This document shows, one piece after another, positions 62,964 through 64,000 of a stretch of DNA of 64,000 nucleotides. The stretch lies in contig NC_015275.1 of assembly GCF_000178835.2 (NCBI RefSeq), positions 1,943,001 to 2,007,000 of the forward strand, given 5' to 3'. Numbering within the stretch: the first letter of the stretch is position 1; each line of letters opens with the position of its first letter. A model generated the notes under the pieces. It was not told the origin of the DNA and searched no databases. It saw nothing but the letters and a program-made list of their open reading frames with translations. The stretch comes from Cellulosilyticum lentocellum DSM 5427. GTDB lineage: Bacteria > Bacillota > Clostridia > Lachnospirales > Cellulosilyticaceae. The translations under genes and the position numbers were made by a program.

Positions 62964-64000
62964 GTGGCTTATCCAATTAAAGGATATTTATTACAACAAT
63001 CAGAATATATTAAGGAAATTGATAGCGAGGCAGATATTTATATACATGAAGCAACAAAAGCAAAGGTATTACTTATTGCCAATAAAGATCCACATAAAAG
63101 TTTTTGTATAGGTTTTCGTACACCACCCAAGGATAGTACAGGAGTACCACATATTATTGAGCACTCTGTGTTATGTGGTTCTAGAAAATATCCACTCAAA
63201 GATCCTTTCGTAGAGCTAGCTAAAGGATCGCTTAATACGTATTTAAATGCAATGACTTATCCAGATAAAACACTTTATCCAATTTCAAGCCAAAATGATA
63301 AAGACTTTCAAAATCTTATGGATGTTTATTTAGATGCAGTATTTTTCCCAAATATTTATAAGCAAAAAGAAATTCTTATGCAAGAGGGGTGGCGTTATCA
63401 CCTAGAGGATGCAAAGGCACCTATTGAGTATAAAGGTGTTGTTTACAATGAGATGAAGGGTGCTTTTTCATCTCCAGAGGAAATTGGATTTAGATTGATT
63501 AAAGAAACCCTATTTCCTCATACCACTTATGCACATGAGTCAGGTGGTGCACCTGCACATATTCCAGACTTAAGCTATGAAGCTTTCATAGATTTTCATA
63601 AGTCATATTATCATCCATCTAATAGCTATATTTGTTTGTATGGAGACATGGACCCTGAGAAAACATTAGAATATATTGATAAAGAATATTTATCAAAATT
63701 CAGTTATCTAGAGATTGATAGTCATATAGCTGAGGAGCTAGCTTTTAAAGAGGTAGTAACTAAGACAGCGTATTACTCTGCAACACCGGATAAAGATAAT
63801 GGTCTATTTTTATCTTATAACTTTGTAGTAGGAGATGTAGGTAATCGTCAGTTGATGTTAGCCATGTCTATTTTAGAATATGTGCTTTTAGACACACCTG
63901 CTTCACCACTTAAAAAGGCACTTATTGCAGAGGGCATTGGAGAAGATGTCTATGGAGCTTTTCAAACTCATTTAAAACAACCAGTGTTTACAATTGTAGG
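62964..64000 (+). CDS. M16C family zinc metallopeptidase (presequence-protease-like), partial at 3' end
   Basis: An open frame from GTG 62964 (behind AGGAGGGG) runs off the right edge; 345 residues are visible. It contains FRTPPKDSTGVPHIIEH, with the inverted zinc motif HIIEH (HxxEH), LAKGSLNTYLNAMTYPDKT and, later, GVVYNEMKG with the third zinc Glu. This is the M16C group (Cym1/PreP/HypA, YpwA-unrelated), normally near 970 residues, which digests short unstructured peptides. Only the first third is present in the window. Confidence 0.9.
   Translation, partial: MAYPIKGYLLQQSEYIKEIDSEADIYIHEATKAKVLLIANKDPHKSFCIGFRTPPKDSTGVPHIIEHSVLCGSRKYPLKDPFVELAKGSLNTYLNAMTYPDKTLYPISSQNDKDFQNLMDVYLDAVFFPNIYKQKEILMQEGWRYHLEDAKAPIEYKGVVYNEMKGAFSSPEEIGFRLIKETLFPHTTYAHESGGAPAHIPDLSYEAFIDFHKSYYHPSNSYICLYGDMDPEKTLEYIDKEYLSKFSYLEIDSHIAEELAFKEVVTKTAYYSATPDKDNGLFLSYNFVVGDVGNRQLMLAMSILEYVLLDTPASPLKKALIAEGIGEDVYGAFQTHLKQPVFTIV

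Noticed and set aside
1-64000. CRISPR arrays, rRNA and tRNA genes
   Set aside because: No regularly spaced repeats and no rRNA or tRNA-like sequences were found on reading through.

Overview
The window is AT-rich DNA from a spore-forming, low-GC Gram-positive anaerobe of the class Clostridia. The evidence is a complete spoIIIAA-AH operon, spoIVB, spo0A with a conserved recognition helix, Firmicutes-type gene order throughout (nusB-xseA-xseB-ispA...dxs-tlyA-nadK-argR-recN-spoIVB-spo0A; yicC-remA-gmk-rpoZ-priA-def-fmt-yugP-rsmB-rlmN-prpC-prkC-rsgA-rpe-thiN; rpmB / asp23-fakA-recG-rsmD-coaD) and a secreted modular GH5 cellulase. A cellulolytic member of the Lachnospirales such as Cellulosilyticum would fit, but that is an inference from gene content.

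Layout. 1-10.3 kb: a type IV pilus cluster with several (pseudo)pilins, pilM, pilN, a long pilO-like gene, a very large PilX-like minor pilin and a lipoprotein, with yqeG lying among them. 10.4-12.7 kb: aroK, pepP, efp. 12.8-18.0 kb: the spoIIIA operon, closed by a strong terminator. 18.1-29.0 kb: an asp23-family gene, nusB, xseAB, ispA, a yuiD-like gene, then a 0.64-kb structured non-coding gene recognised as OLE RNA, its membrane partner gene oapA, dxs, tlyA, nadK, argR and recN. 29.2-31.5 kb: spoIVB and spo0A. 31.6-34.8 kb: an accessory island of decayed phage or mobile genes (interrupted integrase, truncated HNH gene, frameshifted xkdQ) interleaved with intact cargo-like genes (GNAT, a small membrane protein, a flavin reductase) and a pair of ~55-nt direct repeats. 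34.9-38.4 kb: a 1181-residue multidomain cellulase under a promoter that overlaps an inverted repeat. 38.6-42.0 kb (minus strand): citrate synthase and rqcH. 42.1-62.8 kb: housekeeping clusters for nucleotide synthesis, replication restart, translation start, rRNA modification, Ser/Thr kinase signalling, fatty-acid kinase and CoA synthesis. The window ends inside an M16C metallopeptidase gene.

The most notable item is the OLE RNA/OapA pair at 21.87-23.10 kb. The RNA region has its own near-consensus promoter, no usable reading frame, abundant local hairpins, complementary ends, and the known position of OLE between ispA and dxs, directly followed by a four-helix membrane protein with a DxxxD motif. 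Other points worth a second look are the giant minor pilin, promoter-overlapping inverted repeats at the cellulase and citrate synthase genes, the 42-nt palindrome behind rpoZ, the duplicated non-catalytic modules of the cellulase, and the repeat-flanked cargo gene in the phage-relic island.
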